Positions 53,483-62,318 of a DNA stretch of 64,000 nt are shown piece after piece. The stretch is from an uncultured Steroidobacter sp. Its GTDB lineage: Bacteria > Pseudomonadota > Gammaproteobacteria > Steroidobacterales > Steroidobacteraceae. The translations under genes were made by a program, and so were the position numbers. How positions within the stretch are numbered: position 1 is the first letter of the stretch; every line of letters starts with the position of its first letter. Location: NCBI GenBank assembly GCA_937864115.1, contig CALMII010000021.1, forward strand, positions 1 through 64,000. The letters run 5' to 3'. The notes beneath the pieces were generated by a model that worked only from the letters and a program-made list of their open reading frames with translations, did not search any database and was not told where the DNA came from.

Positions 53483-56263
53483 ATGGAAAAGTCCTACAGC
53501 CCCCGCGACATCGAGCAGCGCATCTACCAGCGCTGGGAGGAAAACGGCTGGTTTGCGCCGCGCGGTACCGGCGAGCCCTACTGCATCATGATCCCGCCGC
53601 CCAACGTGACGGGCACGCTGCACATGGGCCATGCCTTCCAGCACACGCTGATGGACGCCCTCACCCGCCTGCATCGCATGGACGGTCGCAGCGCGCTGTG
53701 GCAGCCGGGCACCGACCACGCCGGCATCGCGACCCAGATGGTGGTCGAGCGCCAGCTCAATGCGGCCGGCACGCATCGTCGCGACATCGGGCGTGAAGCT
53801 TTCGTCGAGAAGGTCTGGGAATGGAAGGCGCAGTCGGGCGACACGATCTCGCGGCAGGAACGCCGCCTCGGCAACTCGGTCGACTGGACGCGCGACCGGT
53901 TCACGATGGACGAAGGACTGTCGGTCGCCGTCACCGAAGTGTTCGTGCGCCTGTACGAGGAAGGCCTGATCTATCGCGGCAAGCGCCTCGTGAACTGGGA
54001 TCCCGTGCTGCACACCGCGCTGTCCGATCTCGAAGTGATGCAGGAGCCCGAGCAGGGATCGCTGTGGCACCTGCGCTATCCGCTCGCCGACGGCACCGGA
54101 CAGCTCGTGGTGGCGACCACGCGTCCCGAAACGATGCTCGGCGATACCGCGGTCGCGGTGCATCCGGAAGACGAGCGTTACAAACATCTCATCGGCAAGA
54201 AGATCCATCTCCCGCTGACCGAGCGCCTGATTCCGATCATTGCCGATGAGTACGTCGATCCGGCGTTCGGCTCCGGCTGCGTCAAGATCACGCCGGCGCA
54301 CGACTTCAACGACTATGAAATCGGCAAGCGTCACGATCTGCCGCTGATCAATGTGCTCGACCACAACGCCGCGCTGAACGATGCGGTGCCGGAAGCCTAT
54401 CGCGGCCTCGACCGCTTCGAAGCCCGCAAGCGCATCGTCGCGGATCTCGAAGCGCAAGGCCTGCTGGAAAAGATCGAACCGCACACGCTGCAGGTGCCGC
54501 GCGGCGACCGCAGCGGCGCCGTGCTCGAACCGTGGCTCACCGATCAGTGGTACGTGCGCATCGCACCGCTGGCCGAGCCGGCGACGAAAGCCGTCGAAGA
54601 CGGCCGCATCCGCTTCGTGCCGGATCACTGGGCGAAAACCTATTACCAGTGGATGAACAACATCCAGGACTGGTGCATCAGCCGCCAGCTCTGGTGGGGT
54701 CACCAGATCCCCGCGTGGTATGACGACCAGGGCAATGTCTATGTCGCGCGCACCGAAGCGGATGCCATGCAGCAGGCGCAAGGCGCACTGAATCGCAACG
54801 ATGTCGTGCTCAAGCGCGACGACGACGTGCTCGACACCTGGTTCTCCTCCGCGCTGTGGCCGTTCTCGACGCTCGGCTGGCCCGATGAAACGCCGGAACT
54901 GAAGAAGTTCTATCCGACCTCGGTGCTGGTCACCGGCTTCGACATCATCTTCTTCTGGGTCGCGCGCATGATCATGATGGGCATGAAGTTCGCAGGCGAC
55001 GTGCCGTTCCGCGAGATCTACATCACCGGCCTGATCCGCGACGAGAACGGCGACAAGATGTCGAAGTCCAAGGGCAACATCATCGACCCGCTGGACCTGA
55101 TCGACGGCATCGACCTCGAATCGCTGGTGGCGAAGCGCACGAGCGGCATGATGCAGCCGCAGCTCAAGGGCAAGATCGAGAAGGCGACGCGCAAACAGTT
55201 CCCCGACGGCATTCCTTCCTACGGCACCGACGCGCTGCGCTTCACGTTCGCTTCGCTTGCGACCATGGGCCGCGACATCCGCTTCGACCTGGGACGCGTC
55301 GATGGCTACAAGAACTTCTGCAACAAGCTCTGGAACGCCGCACGCTACGTGCTGATGAATACGGAAGGCCAGGACAACGGCCTCAGCGGCGACATCGAGT
55401 ACTCGATCCCGGACCGCTGGATCCGTTCGCGCCTCGGCTCGACCGTCGAAGACGTGCGCCGCCTGCTCGGCGAATACCGTTTCGACCTCGCCGCGCAGAA
55501 GCTGTACGAGTTCGCCTGGTACGAATACTGCGACTGGTACCTGGAACTGTCGAAGCCGGCGCTGCAGTCGGAGTCCGCCAGCGCGGCGCAGAAACGCGGC
55601 GCCCGCCGCACGCTGCTCGAAGTGCTCGAAGCGTATCTGCGACTGCTGCATCCGCTGATGCCCTTCGTCACGGAGGAGATCTGGCAGGCCGTCGCGCCGC
55701 TCGCGGGCCGCCAGGGCGAGACCATCATGCTGCAGCCGTATCCGCGCGAATCCGACTTCCCCGTCGATCAGGCGGCGGAAGATGCCATCGCGCCGATCAA
55801 GGCCGTCATCCTCGGCGTGCGTCAGATCCGCGGCCAGCTCGACGTGGCGCGCTCGCGCCAGATTCCTGTGTTCGTGAAGGCGGCGTCGAACGAGGACTGG
55901 CGACTGATCGCGGCCAACGCGGACCTGATCCGCTCGCTCGCCAACATCACCAGCCTCGACGCCATTGCCGACGAATCGACCCTGCCGCCCACGGCGATGC
56001 AACTCATCGAAGGCCAGGTCATCCATGCCCCGCTCGCGAGCCTGATCGACGATCCTGACGCGGAGCTGTCGCGGCTCGCGAAGCGCAGGACGAAGACGCT
56101 GCAGGAAATCACCAAGTGCGAGGCGAAACTCGGCAACCAGAACTTCGTCGCCAACGCCCCGCCTGCCGTCGTCGAACAGGAACGCGCGCGCATCGCCGAT
56201 TTCAAGACCGAAGTCGCGCAGATCGAGGAACAGGAACGACGGGTGCGGCAGCTCAAGGGATAG
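53483..56263 (+). CDS. valS: Valyl-tRNA synthetase
   Basis: A 926-residue class Ia synthetase starting at ATG 53483 ([20 protein letters not shown]). It has the HIGH motif as [12 protein letters not shown] in PPPNVTGTL..., the CP1 editing domain (~200-400), [20 protein letters not shown], the KMSKS loop [19 protein letters not shown], the anticodon-binding helices, and the C-terminal coiled coil ([20 protein letters not shown]). A CACGGAG hairpin element lies just beyond the stop. Confidence 0.98.
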   Translation: MEKSYSPRDIEQRIYQRWEENGWFAPRGTGEPYCIMIPPPNVTGTLHMGHAFQHTLMDALTRLHRMDGRSALWQPGTDHAGIATQMVVERQLNAAGTHRRDIGREAFVEKVWEWKAQSGDTISRQERRLGNSVDWTRDRFTMDEGLSVAVTEVFVRLYEEGLIYRGKRLVNWDPVLHTALSDLEVMQEPEQGSLWHLRYPLADGTGQLVVATTRPETMLGDTAVAVHPEDERYKHLIGKKIHLPLTERLIPIIADEYVDPAFGSGCVKITPAHDFNDYEIGKRHDLPLINVLDHNAALNDAVPEAYRGLDRFEARKRIVADLEAQGLLEKIEPHTLQVPRGDRSGAVLEPWLTDQWYVRIAPLAEPATKAVEDGRIRFVPDHWAKTYYQWMNNIQDWCISRQLWWGHQIPAWYDDQGNVYVARTEADAMQQAQGALNRNDVVLKRDDDVLDTWFSSALWPFSTLGWPDETPELKKFYPTSVLVTGFDIIFFWVARMIMMGMKFAGDVPFREIYITGLIRDENGDKMSKSKGNIIDPLDLIDGIDLESLVAKRTSGMMQPQLKGKIEKATRKQFPDGIPSYGTDALRFTFASLATMGRDIRFDLGRVDGYKNFCNKLWNAARYVLMNTEGQDNGLSGDIEYSIPDRWIRSRLGSTVEDVRRLLGEYRFDLAAQKLYEFAWYEYCDWYLELSKPALQSESASAAQKRGARRTLLEVLEAYLRLLHPLMPFVTEEIWQAVAPLAGRQGETIMLQPYPRESDFPVDQAAEDAIAPIKAVILGVRQIRGQLDVARSRQIPVFVKAASNEDWRLIAANADLIRSLANITSLDAIADESTLPPTAMQLIEGQVIHAPLASLIDDPDAELSRLAKRRTKTLQEITKCEAKLGNQNFVANAPPAVVEQERARIADFKTEVAQIEEQERRVRQLKG

Positions 56264-56273
56264 GGAATCGGAG

Positions 56274-56472
56274 TTTCACACGGAGATCACGGAGGCCACG
56301 GAGGTCGGAAAAGATGAAGAGAAAATTTCCACGGGGGGCACGGGGAACACGGGGCTCGGACAGAAAATTTCTTTTCCCCGTGCTCCCCGTGCTCCCCGTG
56401 TTCCCATTCTTCCCCCGTGGAAATTCTCTTCTCCCTTCCGACCTCCGTGGCCTCCGTGATCTCCGTGTGAAC
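56274..56472. repeat. CACGGAG nested hairpin element, copy 2
   Basis: A ~200-base element with the same design as 7381-7567. Outer arms are three CACGGAG-type units (TTTCACACGGAGATCACGGA, mirrored at the right end). A purine-rich spacer contains AAGAGAAAATTTCC. Inner arms are CCACGGGGGGCACGGGGAAC with CCCCGTGCTCCCCGTG. Its ends match copy 1 closely. It lies between valS and moxR, co-directional genes, so it cannot simply be a convergent terminator. Confidence 0.9.
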
Positions 56473-56554
56473 TCTGAATTCCGGCCCCACGCACTTGCGT
56501 TTTGACCCCGACCCGGGACACTAGCCGGCGACCCAATCCAAAGGCGCAGTGTTC

Positions 56555-57511
56555 ATGGATTCACCGGTTCCGACACTCATTACGCAGGCAAACCCCGTCG
56601 AGCTCGTCGGGGCAACCATTGCACAGCTCGGCCGGATCATTCTCGGCAAGGAACACCAGCTGCGCCTGAGCCTCGCCTGCCTGCTGGCGCGCGGGCATCT
56701 GCTGATCGAGGACATTCCCGGCGTCGGCAAGACCACGCTGGCGCATGCGCTGGCGGAAACGCTCGGGCTGCACTATCAGCGTATCCAGTTCACCAGCGAC
56801 CTGCTGCCCGCCGACATCATCGGCGTGTCGATCTTCGATCGCGAAGCCAGCGAATTCCGCTTCCACAAGGGTCCGATTTTCGCGCAGCTCGTGCTCGCGG
56901 ACGAAGTGAATCGCGCGACGCCGAAGGCGCAGAGCGCGCTGCTCGAAGCGATGGAAGAACACCAGGTGACGGTCGACGGCCAGACCTATCCGCTGGCCGC
57001 GCCCTTCTTCGTCATCGCCACCCAGAATCCGGTCTATCAGATCGGCACGTTCCCGCTGCCCGAATCGCAGCTCGACCGCTTCCTGCTGCGCATCGAACTC
57101 GGCTATCCCGACGCGACGCTCGAACGCGAACTGCTGATCGGCCAGGATCGCCGCGACATGCTGGCGACACTGCCGCCGATGCTCACGCCGCAGCAACTGC
57201 TGCTGATGCAGACGATGGTGCCGTCGGTACACGCCTCCGATGCACTGCTCGACTACGTGCAGGCGATCGTGCGTCACACGCGCGAATCGCCGCACTTCGA
57301 GTCGGGCCTGTCGCCGCGCGCCGCGATTGCGCTGCTGCGCGCCGCGCAGGCGTGGGCACTGATTCACGGCCATCCGGGCGTGCTGCCCGAGGACATCCAG
57401 GCCGTGCTGCCGGGGGTCGTCGGTCATCGACTGAAGCTGCGAGATAACGCAGCGGCGATTTCGGCGGGCGAGATTGGAGAGAGGGTGCTGAAGGCGGTGG
57501 CAGTTCCATGA
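56555..57511 (+). CDS. MoxR-family AAA+ ATPase
   Basis: About 318 residues. Walker A is IPGVGKTTLAHALAETLG, Walker B VLADEVNRATPKAQSALLEA, sensor 1 FFVIATQNPV, and the C-terminal lid includes LSPRAAIALLRAAQAWAL. ATG 56555 is used; GTG 56549 would add two residues, and the AAGG at 56541 fits either. MoxR ATPases act as chaperones for assembling metallo- or secreted enzymes and often precede DUF58 and transglutaminase genes, as here. Confidence 0.93.
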   Translation: MDSPVPTLITQANPVELVGATIAQLGRIILGKEHQLRLSLACLLARGHLLIEDIPGVGKTTLAHALAETLGLHYQRIQFTSDLLPADIIGVSIFDREASEFRFHKGPIFAQLVLADEVNRATPKAQSALLEAMEEHQVTVDGQTYPLAAPFFVIATQNPVYQIGTFPLPESQLDRFLLRIELGYPDATLERELLIGQDRRDMLATLPPMLTPQQLLLMQTMVPSVHASDALLDYVQAIVRHTRESPHFESGLSPRAAIALLRAAQAWALIHGHPGVLPEDIQAVLPGVVGHRLKLRDNAAAISAGEIGERVLKAVAVP

Positions 57512-57518
57512 AGAGGAA

Positions 57519-57638
57519 ACAGGCGACAGGCGACAGGCGACAGCCAGAGAACGGGTCTGCCTGTAGCCTGTAGCCTGTAGCCTGTAGCCTGTAGCCTGTC
57601 GCCTGTCGCCTGTCGCCTGTCGCCTGTCGCCTGTCGCC
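57519..57638. repeat. CAGGCGA/CAGGCTA heptamer hairpin, copy 2 (inside an operon)
   Basis: The left arm (57519-57543) is three CAGGCGA heptamers. The right arm (57558-57638) is about eleven: five CCTGTAG then six CCTGTCG, with a short unrelated loop. It fills the whole space between the moxR stop and the DUF58 start (ATG 57644), so no Shine-Dalgarno sequence is left there. The uneven arm lengths point to slippage. Confidence 0.88.
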
Positions 57639-57643
57639 CTCCG

Positions 57644-58618
57644 ATGCTTCCGCTCCTCACCAAGCTGCGCCACAAAACCCGTGCCTGGGCCCGCAAGCGC
57701 CACGGCATCGATCCGGATCCGACGGAGATCTCGGCGCGCCGCATCTACATCGTGCCGTCCGGCCTCGGCCTCGCGTTCGCGCTGATGCTGTTCGCGATGT
57801 TTCTCGGCGCGATGAACTACGGCAACAATCTCGCGCTCGGCCTCGCGTTCGTGCTGGGTTCGCTCGGACTCACGGCGATGCACTACTGTCATCGCAATCT
57901 CGCTGCGATACGTGTCGCCTCCGCCGCCAGCGAACCGGTCTTCGCAGGCGACGAGGCGCGCTTCCGCATCGCGCTGGAAAACCATGCGCCGCTGGCGCGG
58001 CACGAACTGACCATCGGCAACGATCACGGTTTCGCACCGCCGGTTCGCATCGAGTCCGGCGAGCGTGCGGTGCTCACGTTGCGTGTCCCGGCGCGCGAAC
58101 GCGGCTGGCTGCCGCTGGAACATTTCGACGTCGCCACCCGGCACCCCTTCGGTCTGTTCCGGGCCTGGACTTATCTGCACATGGGCGTGCGATGCGTGGT
58201 GTATCCGCGGCCCGCGCCGCGCGGACGACCGCCGCCGCCGGTGGAAACCGATGTCGGCGGAGCACAGGAATCGTCGCGCGGCGATGAAGACTTCGCCGGT
58301 CTGCGCAGCTTTCATCCCGGCGATTCGCCGCGCCACGTCGCGTGGAAGGCGTATGCGCGGGGTCAGGGCCTGCAGGTGAAGGTGTATGCGGGCACGGCAG
58401 TCACGTCCCATCTGTTCGACTGGGAGAGTCTGCCGGGTCTTGCGACCGAGGCGCGGCTATCGCAGCTGTGTCGCTGGATCGAGGATGCCTACGCGGAAGG
58501 CCATGCCTTCGGCGTGAAGCTGCCGGGTGTCGACATTCCTCCGAACATCGGGCCGGCGCATCGCCAGCGCTGCCTGACGGCGCTGGCGCTGTTCGGCATC
58601 GAGGAGGCGAGCGCATGA
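57644..58618 (+). CDS. DUF58 domain protein (MoxR partner)
   Basis: A 324-residue protein with two N-terminal membrane helices (IVPSGLGLAFALMLFAMFLG and NLALGLAFVLGSLGLTAM) and a cytosolic DUF58/VWA-like domain, including RYP-like VVYPRPAPRGRPPPPV, the EDFAGLRSFHPGDSPRHVAWK signature, and LSQLCRWIEDAYAEG near the end. It lies between moxR and the transglutaminase gene, which it overlaps by four bases. Start ATG 57644 has no visible ribosome-binding site because the heptamer repeat runs up to it. Confidence 0.9.
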   Translation: MLPLLTKLRHKTRAWARKRHGIDPDPTEISARRIYIVPSGLGLAFALMLFAMFLGAMNYGNNLALGLAFVLGSLGLTAMHYCHRNLAAIRVASAASEPVFAGDEARFRIALENHAPLARHELTIGNDHGFAPPVRIESGERAVLTLRVPARERGWLPLEHFDVATRHPFGLFRAWTYLHMGVRCVVYPRPAPRGRPPPPVETDVGGAQESSRGDEDFAGLRSFHPGDSPRHVAWKAYARGQGLQVKVYAGTAVTSHLFDWESLPGLATEARLSQLCRWIEDAYAEGHAFGVKLPGVDIPPNIGPAHRQRCLTALALFGIEEASA

Positions 58619-60570
58619 GCGCGACCCTCGATTCGTCGCCCCGATTCACGCAGCAGCTGCTCTGGGTGGTGGGCGCGTTCACGCTGGCGTTGCTGCCGCA
58701 CATTCCCGACCTGCGTCTGTGGATCGTGCTGCTGGCGCTGATCGCGGTGGCGGTGCGACTGGTCATTGCGCTGCGCCACTGGAAGCTGCCGCCGAAGGCG
58801 GTTCGCATTGCCGTCGCCTTCGCCGCGATGCTTGGCGTGCTCGCCAGCTATCGCACACTCAATGGACTGGAAGCGGGCACGGCGCTGCTGGTGCTGATGG
58901 GCGGCATGAAACTGTTCGAGACCGCCAACCGGCGGGATCTCACCGTCGTAGTGTTCGTTTCCTATTTCCTGCTGTTCGCCGGATTCCTCTACGACCAGTC
59001 GCTGCTGCGCCTGCCCTGGATGCTTGCGACTGCATGGTTGCTGACCGTCACGCTGATGCGCACGCATCAGACCGCGCCGATGAGCATGCGCGAGGCGTTG
59101 AAGCTGACGGGCAAGATGGTGCTGCAGTCGCTGCCGCTGGCGATTGCGCTGTTCCTGTTCTTCCCGCGATTGCCGGGTCAGTTCTGGGCGGTGCCGGGGC
59201 GCAGCGCGGCGGCCACAGGCATCGACGATGAAATGTCGCCGGGCGATATTTCGGAACTGAGCCTGTCGAGTGCCACGGCGTTTCGCGTGAAATTCGACGG
59301 CGACATGCCGCCGCCGCGCGAGCGCTACTGGCGTGGACCGGTGCTGCATGATTTCGACGGCCGGACATGGCGACGACTGCAGCAGTTCCTGCCGGAGCAA
59401 CCGGTGACGCCCAGCGGCCCCGTCTATCGCTACACCGTCACGCAGGAACCGAACAACCGCTCCTGGATCTTCGGCCTGGAGGCCGTGACCGACTGGCCGC
59501 GCGAACGGGCGCGACTGTGGTCCGATCGCCAGCTGTTCGCCATGGGCCGCCTGTCGGCGCTGAGTTCGTTCCAGCTGGAATCGCGACCCCGCTACCGCAC
59601 CGAGGGTCCACTGCCCACGACGACCCGCAATGTCGACACGCGCGCAGGCGATCACAATCCGCGCTCGAAACTGCTGGCGCAGGAACTCTACGCGCGCGCC
59701 GGCAGTCCCGAAGCCTTCGTCGAGGCAGTGCTCAACAAGTTCCGCGAGGAAGAGTACTTCTACACGCTCGAACCGCCGCGGCTCGAAGCCGATTCCATCG
59801 ACGACTTCCTGTTCAACACACGCCGTGGCTTCTGCGAACACTTCGCCTCGGCGTTCACGATGCTGGCGCGTGCCGCCGGCATTCCTGCGCGTGTGGTACT
59901 CGGCTACCAGGGCGGCGAATACAACCCGATGGGCGACTACCTCATCGTGCGTCAGGCCGACGCGCACGCCTGGTCGGAAATCTGGATCGACGGCCAGGGC
60001 TGGGTGCGCGTCGATCCCACCGCCGCGGTCGCACCGGAGCGCGTGGAGCGAGGCATGGACGCCGCCCTCGACGAAGACGAACCGGTGCCGGGTCGATTGC
60101 TGAAACGTTTCGATGCGCTGGCGCAGATGCGGCTCGCCTGGGATGCGCTCAACACGTTCTGGAACAACCAGATCGTCGAGTTCGGCGCGGGCCAGCAGCG
60201 CTCGCTGCTCGAATGGTTCGGTATCGAAGACGCGGACTGGGAAGCGCTCGGCATGGCGATGGTCATCGCGCTGGCCACGTTCTTCGCTGCGCTGACGGGC
60301 TGGCTCGCCTGGCGTTACCGGCCGCGTGAGCGCGATCCGATCGTCCAGACCTATGCGCAGCTCTGTCGACGACTGGCGAAGGACGGATTCGTGCGCGCGC
60401 CCTACGAAGGCCCGGAAGACTATCTGAGCCGCGTCGCCCAGGCCCGGCCGGTACTGGCCGCGCAGATCGAAGAGATCCGTTCGCTGTACATCGGTCTGCG
60501 CTACGGTCCTGCGCCGCTCGACAGCCAGCTCAGCCGTCTGAAATTTCTCGTCAGCCAGTTGAAAGCATGA
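58615..60570 (+). CDS. Transglutaminase-like membrane protein (DUF3488/TgpA type)
   Basis: A 651-residue protein with about five N-terminal helices (DUF3488), a periplasmic transglutaminase core (~330-480) and a C-terminal helix with DUF4129-like tail. The catalytic triad is visible: Cys in TRRGFCEHFASAFTMLARAA, His in DAHAWSEIWIDG, Asp in WVRVDPTAAV. ATG 58615 overlaps the DUF58 stop (ATGA). This MoxR-DUF58-TgpA trio is conserved in pseudomonads; TgpA is essential in P. aeruginosa, but the substrate is unknown. Confidence 0.93.
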   Translation: MSATLDSSPRFTQQLLWVVGAFTLALLPHIPDLRLWIVLLALIAVAVRLVIALRHWKLPPKAVRIAVAFAAMLGVLASYRTLNGLEAGTALLVLMGGMKLFETANRRDLTVVVFVSYFLLFAGFLYDQSLLRLPWMLATAWLLTVTLMRTHQTAPMSMREALKLTGKMVLQSLPLAIALFLFFPRLPGQFWAVPGRSAAATGIDDEMSPGDISELSLSSATAFRVKFDGDMPPPRERYWRGPVLHDFDGRTWRRLQQFLPEQPVTPSGPVYRYTVTQEPNNRSWIFGLEAVTDWPRERARLWSDRQLFAMGRLSALSSFQLESRPRYRTEGPLPTTTRNVDTRAGDHNPRSKLLAQELYARAGSPEAFVEAVLNKFREEEYFYTLEPPRLEADSIDDFLFNTRRGFCEHFASAFTMLARAAGIPARVVLGYQGGEYNPMGDYLIVRQADAHAWSEIWIDGQGWVRVDPTAAVAPERVERGMDAALDEDEPVPGRLLKRFDALAQMRLAWDALNTFWNNQIVEFGAGQQRSLLEWFGIEDADWEALGMAMVIALATFFAALTGWLAWRYRPRERDPIVQTYAQLCRRLAKDGFVRAPYEGPEDYLSRVAQARPVLAAQIEEIRSLYIGLRYGPAPLDSQLSRLKFLVSQLKA

Positions 60571-60592
60571 GGACGGGAGCCATGGAGCGCTG

Positions 60593-61441
60593 ATGCCTGC
60601 ACTCCTCCTGGCCATCGCGATCGTCGTCGGCGCCCTGTTCTGGTGGCTGGGCGTGCCCGCCTTGCAGGCGCGACGACGGCTCGCCCTCAGTCGCGAGCCG
60701 TTGCCCGCGCAATGGCAGGAATGGATGCGACAGGAAGTGCCGGCGTACCCGCGACTGCCCGCGCCGCTGCGCGGACGCCTGCACGGACTGATCCAGATCT
60801 TCGTGCGACAGAAATCCTTCGTCGGCTGCAATGGCCTCGACGTCACCGAACGCATGAAGGTCGTCATCGCTGCGAATGCCTGCCTGCTCGTGCTCAACCG
60901 GCCGGGTGTACCGCGCGACGGGCTCTACGACGATCTGTATTCGATCCTGATCTATCCGACGCCCTTCATCGTTCCGGAAACCCATAGTCACTCGGACGGC
61001 CTGGTCAGCGAGGGCGCGCGCGTGCTGTCGGGCCAGGCGTGGGATTCGCGACGGATCATCCTGTCGTGGGAAGACATCGAACAGGCGCCGAGTCTCGGCC
61101 ACAACGTCGTGCTGCACGAGTTCGCGCACTATCTCGACATGGAGGACGAGACCATGGACGGCGCGCCGGGACTCGCCACGGCCGCCGATTTCCACGAATG
61201 GTCACGCGTCTTCTGGGACGAATACGACCGTCTGCGCGCCAACCTGCAGGTGGGGATTCCGGGCCTGATCGATCCCTATGGCGCCACGGCACCGGCGGAG
61301 TTCTTCGCCGTCGTCACCGAAGTGTTTTTCGGCAGGCCGCAGGAACTGGAGCAGCAGCATCCACTGCTCTATCGGCAGCTGCGCAAGTACTACCGGCTGG
61401 ATCCGGCGCGGTGGGAGTCAGAACCGGCCATCCTTTCCTGA
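60593..61441 (+). CDS. mtfA: Zinc-dependent peptidase, M90/MtfA family
   Basis: A 282-residue protein with an N-terminal hydrophobic helix (LLLAIAIVVGALFWWLGVPA), unusual because E. coli MtfA is cytosolic. The zinc motif HEFAHYLDMEDETMDG is intact, with AEFFAVVTEVFF as a further conserved segment. MtfA binds and inactivates the glucose regulator Mlc in E. coli and has aminopeptidase activity. It lies 22 bases after the transglutaminase gene. Whether the helix is a true anchor or a signal is uncertain. Confidence 0.9.
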   Translation: MPALLLAIAIVVGALFWWLGVPALQARRRLALSREPLPAQWQEWMRQEVPAYPRLPAPLRGRLHGLIQIFVRQKSFVGCNGLDVTERMKVVIAANACLLVLNRPGVPRDGLYDDLYSILIYPTPFIVPETHSHSDGLVSEGARVLSGQAWDSRRIILSWEDIEQAPSLGHNVVLHEFAHYLDMEDETMDGAPGLATAADFHEWSRVFWDEYDRLRANLQVGIPGLIDPYGATAPAEFFAVVTEVFFGRPQELEQQHPLLYRQLRKYYRLDPARWESEPAILS

Positions 61442-61456
61442 TCCGGATGCACAAAC

Positions 61457-61484
61457 GAAGAAGGCCCCGATCGGGGCCTTCTTC
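61457..61484. terminator. Bidirectional terminator
   Basis: A perfect 28-base palindrome, GAAGAAGGCCCCGATCGGGG followed by its completion CCTTCTTC, lies between the convergent mtfA-like and PEP-CTERM genes. The stem is GC-rich and its ends provide short T/C tracts in both directions. Confidence 0.8.
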
Positions 61485-61505
61485 ATGCTGCAAGCGACGA
61501 TTGTT

Positions 61506-62168
61506 TCAGGCTTTCGGCTGACGGCGCCGGCGCGCGCTCAGCATCATTCCCGTCAATCCGACGCCCAGGAGAGCGAGCGTGCCCGGCTCCGGCACGGACG
61601 TAGCCGGAGTGAACACGGCCTTGATCAGCATGTCGTCGTGATTGTCATCGGGGCCTGCGCCGGAATCGTCCCAGAACAGCCAGGCGGCGTTATCGACGAT
61701 GCTCATGGCAATCGACTGCCAGGGATTGCTCAGCTGCACAAGATCGTTATCGGCGTTCGTGAGGCATCCGAAGGCCGTGGCGCCACCGTTGAAAGAACAG
61801 AACCCGAAATCCAGCAATCCGGCACCGACCTGAACCGTGCCGAGTGCGAGCGGGTTGCCGAACAGATTCTGCGTCTGCGGCGCGTAGTCGGAGCTATGAC
61901 CGATCGCTCCGGCCTGGAAATCGTTGCGGTAGCCCGCTTCCTTGCCGTAGTAGTAGTACGTCACGCTTCCGGCGGCATCCACACCCAGTGACGTTCCGAG
62001 CGTGTAGTTCGTCACCTGATTGCCGTTCAGCTCGGACACGAAGTCGTTGAGCGGCGAGATGCTGCTCGTGGAGCTGCCGTTGGCGGAGTCCACCAGGATG
62101 AAACCTGCCTGGGCGCTGGCGGCACATGCCATCAGTCCGACCATGACCAGCCATCGATTCCTTTTCAC
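61506..62168 (-). CDS. PEP-CTERM sorting-signal exported protein
   Basis: A 220-residue secreted protein starting at GTG 62168 (MKRNRWLVMVGLMACAASA), with GAGGT seven bases before it; the open frame upstream is not part of it. A signal peptide (cleavage after AQA) precedes a Gly/Asn/Ser-rich region. The C-terminus holds the PEP-CTERM tripartite tag: VPEPGTLALLGVGLTGMML with an Arg-rich end (SARRRRQPKA). Exosortase (EpsH/XrtA) processes such proteins; no exosortase gene is in the window, so it must be elsewhere. The function of the core is unknown. Confidence 0.88.
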   Translation of the reverse strand: MKRNRWLVMVGLMACAASAQAGFILVDSANGSSTSSISPLNDFVSELNGNQVTNYTLGTSLGVDAAGSVTYYYYGKEAGYRNDFQAGAIGHSSDYAPQTQNLFGNPLALGTVQVGAGLLDFGFCSFNGGATAFGCLTNADNDLVQLSNPWQSIAMSIVDNAAWLFWDDSGAGPDDNHDDMLIKAVFTPATSVPEPGTLALLGVGLTGMMLSARRRRQPKA

Positions 62169-62318
62169 GTGGATACCTCGGTAATGAGTTTCTTGTTCCG
62201 CCTTGGATAATGCATGGGGCGTGCCCTGCATAATTTCTGCATTAGTATCAATTACATACGAACTATCGACAGGGAGAACCGGGAAGGACATGTCAACTGG
62301 CCCGACACATTCCCGACT

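Noticed and set aside
53084..56026. A 980-residue minus-strand open frame opposite valS
   Set aside because: It is the shadow of valS in high-GC codon usage. The composition is His/Arg/Val-rich without domains, while valS on the plus strand has all motifs.
57558..57638. CRISPR array
   Set aside because: The units are contiguous heptamers without spacers, arms are inverted, and no cas genes are present.
58489..60897. An 802-residue minus-strand open frame opposite the transglutaminase gene
   Set aside because: It is a shadow: the composition is Arg/Gln/His-rich, no domain is visible, and the plus strand encodes a clear transglutaminase with its triad.
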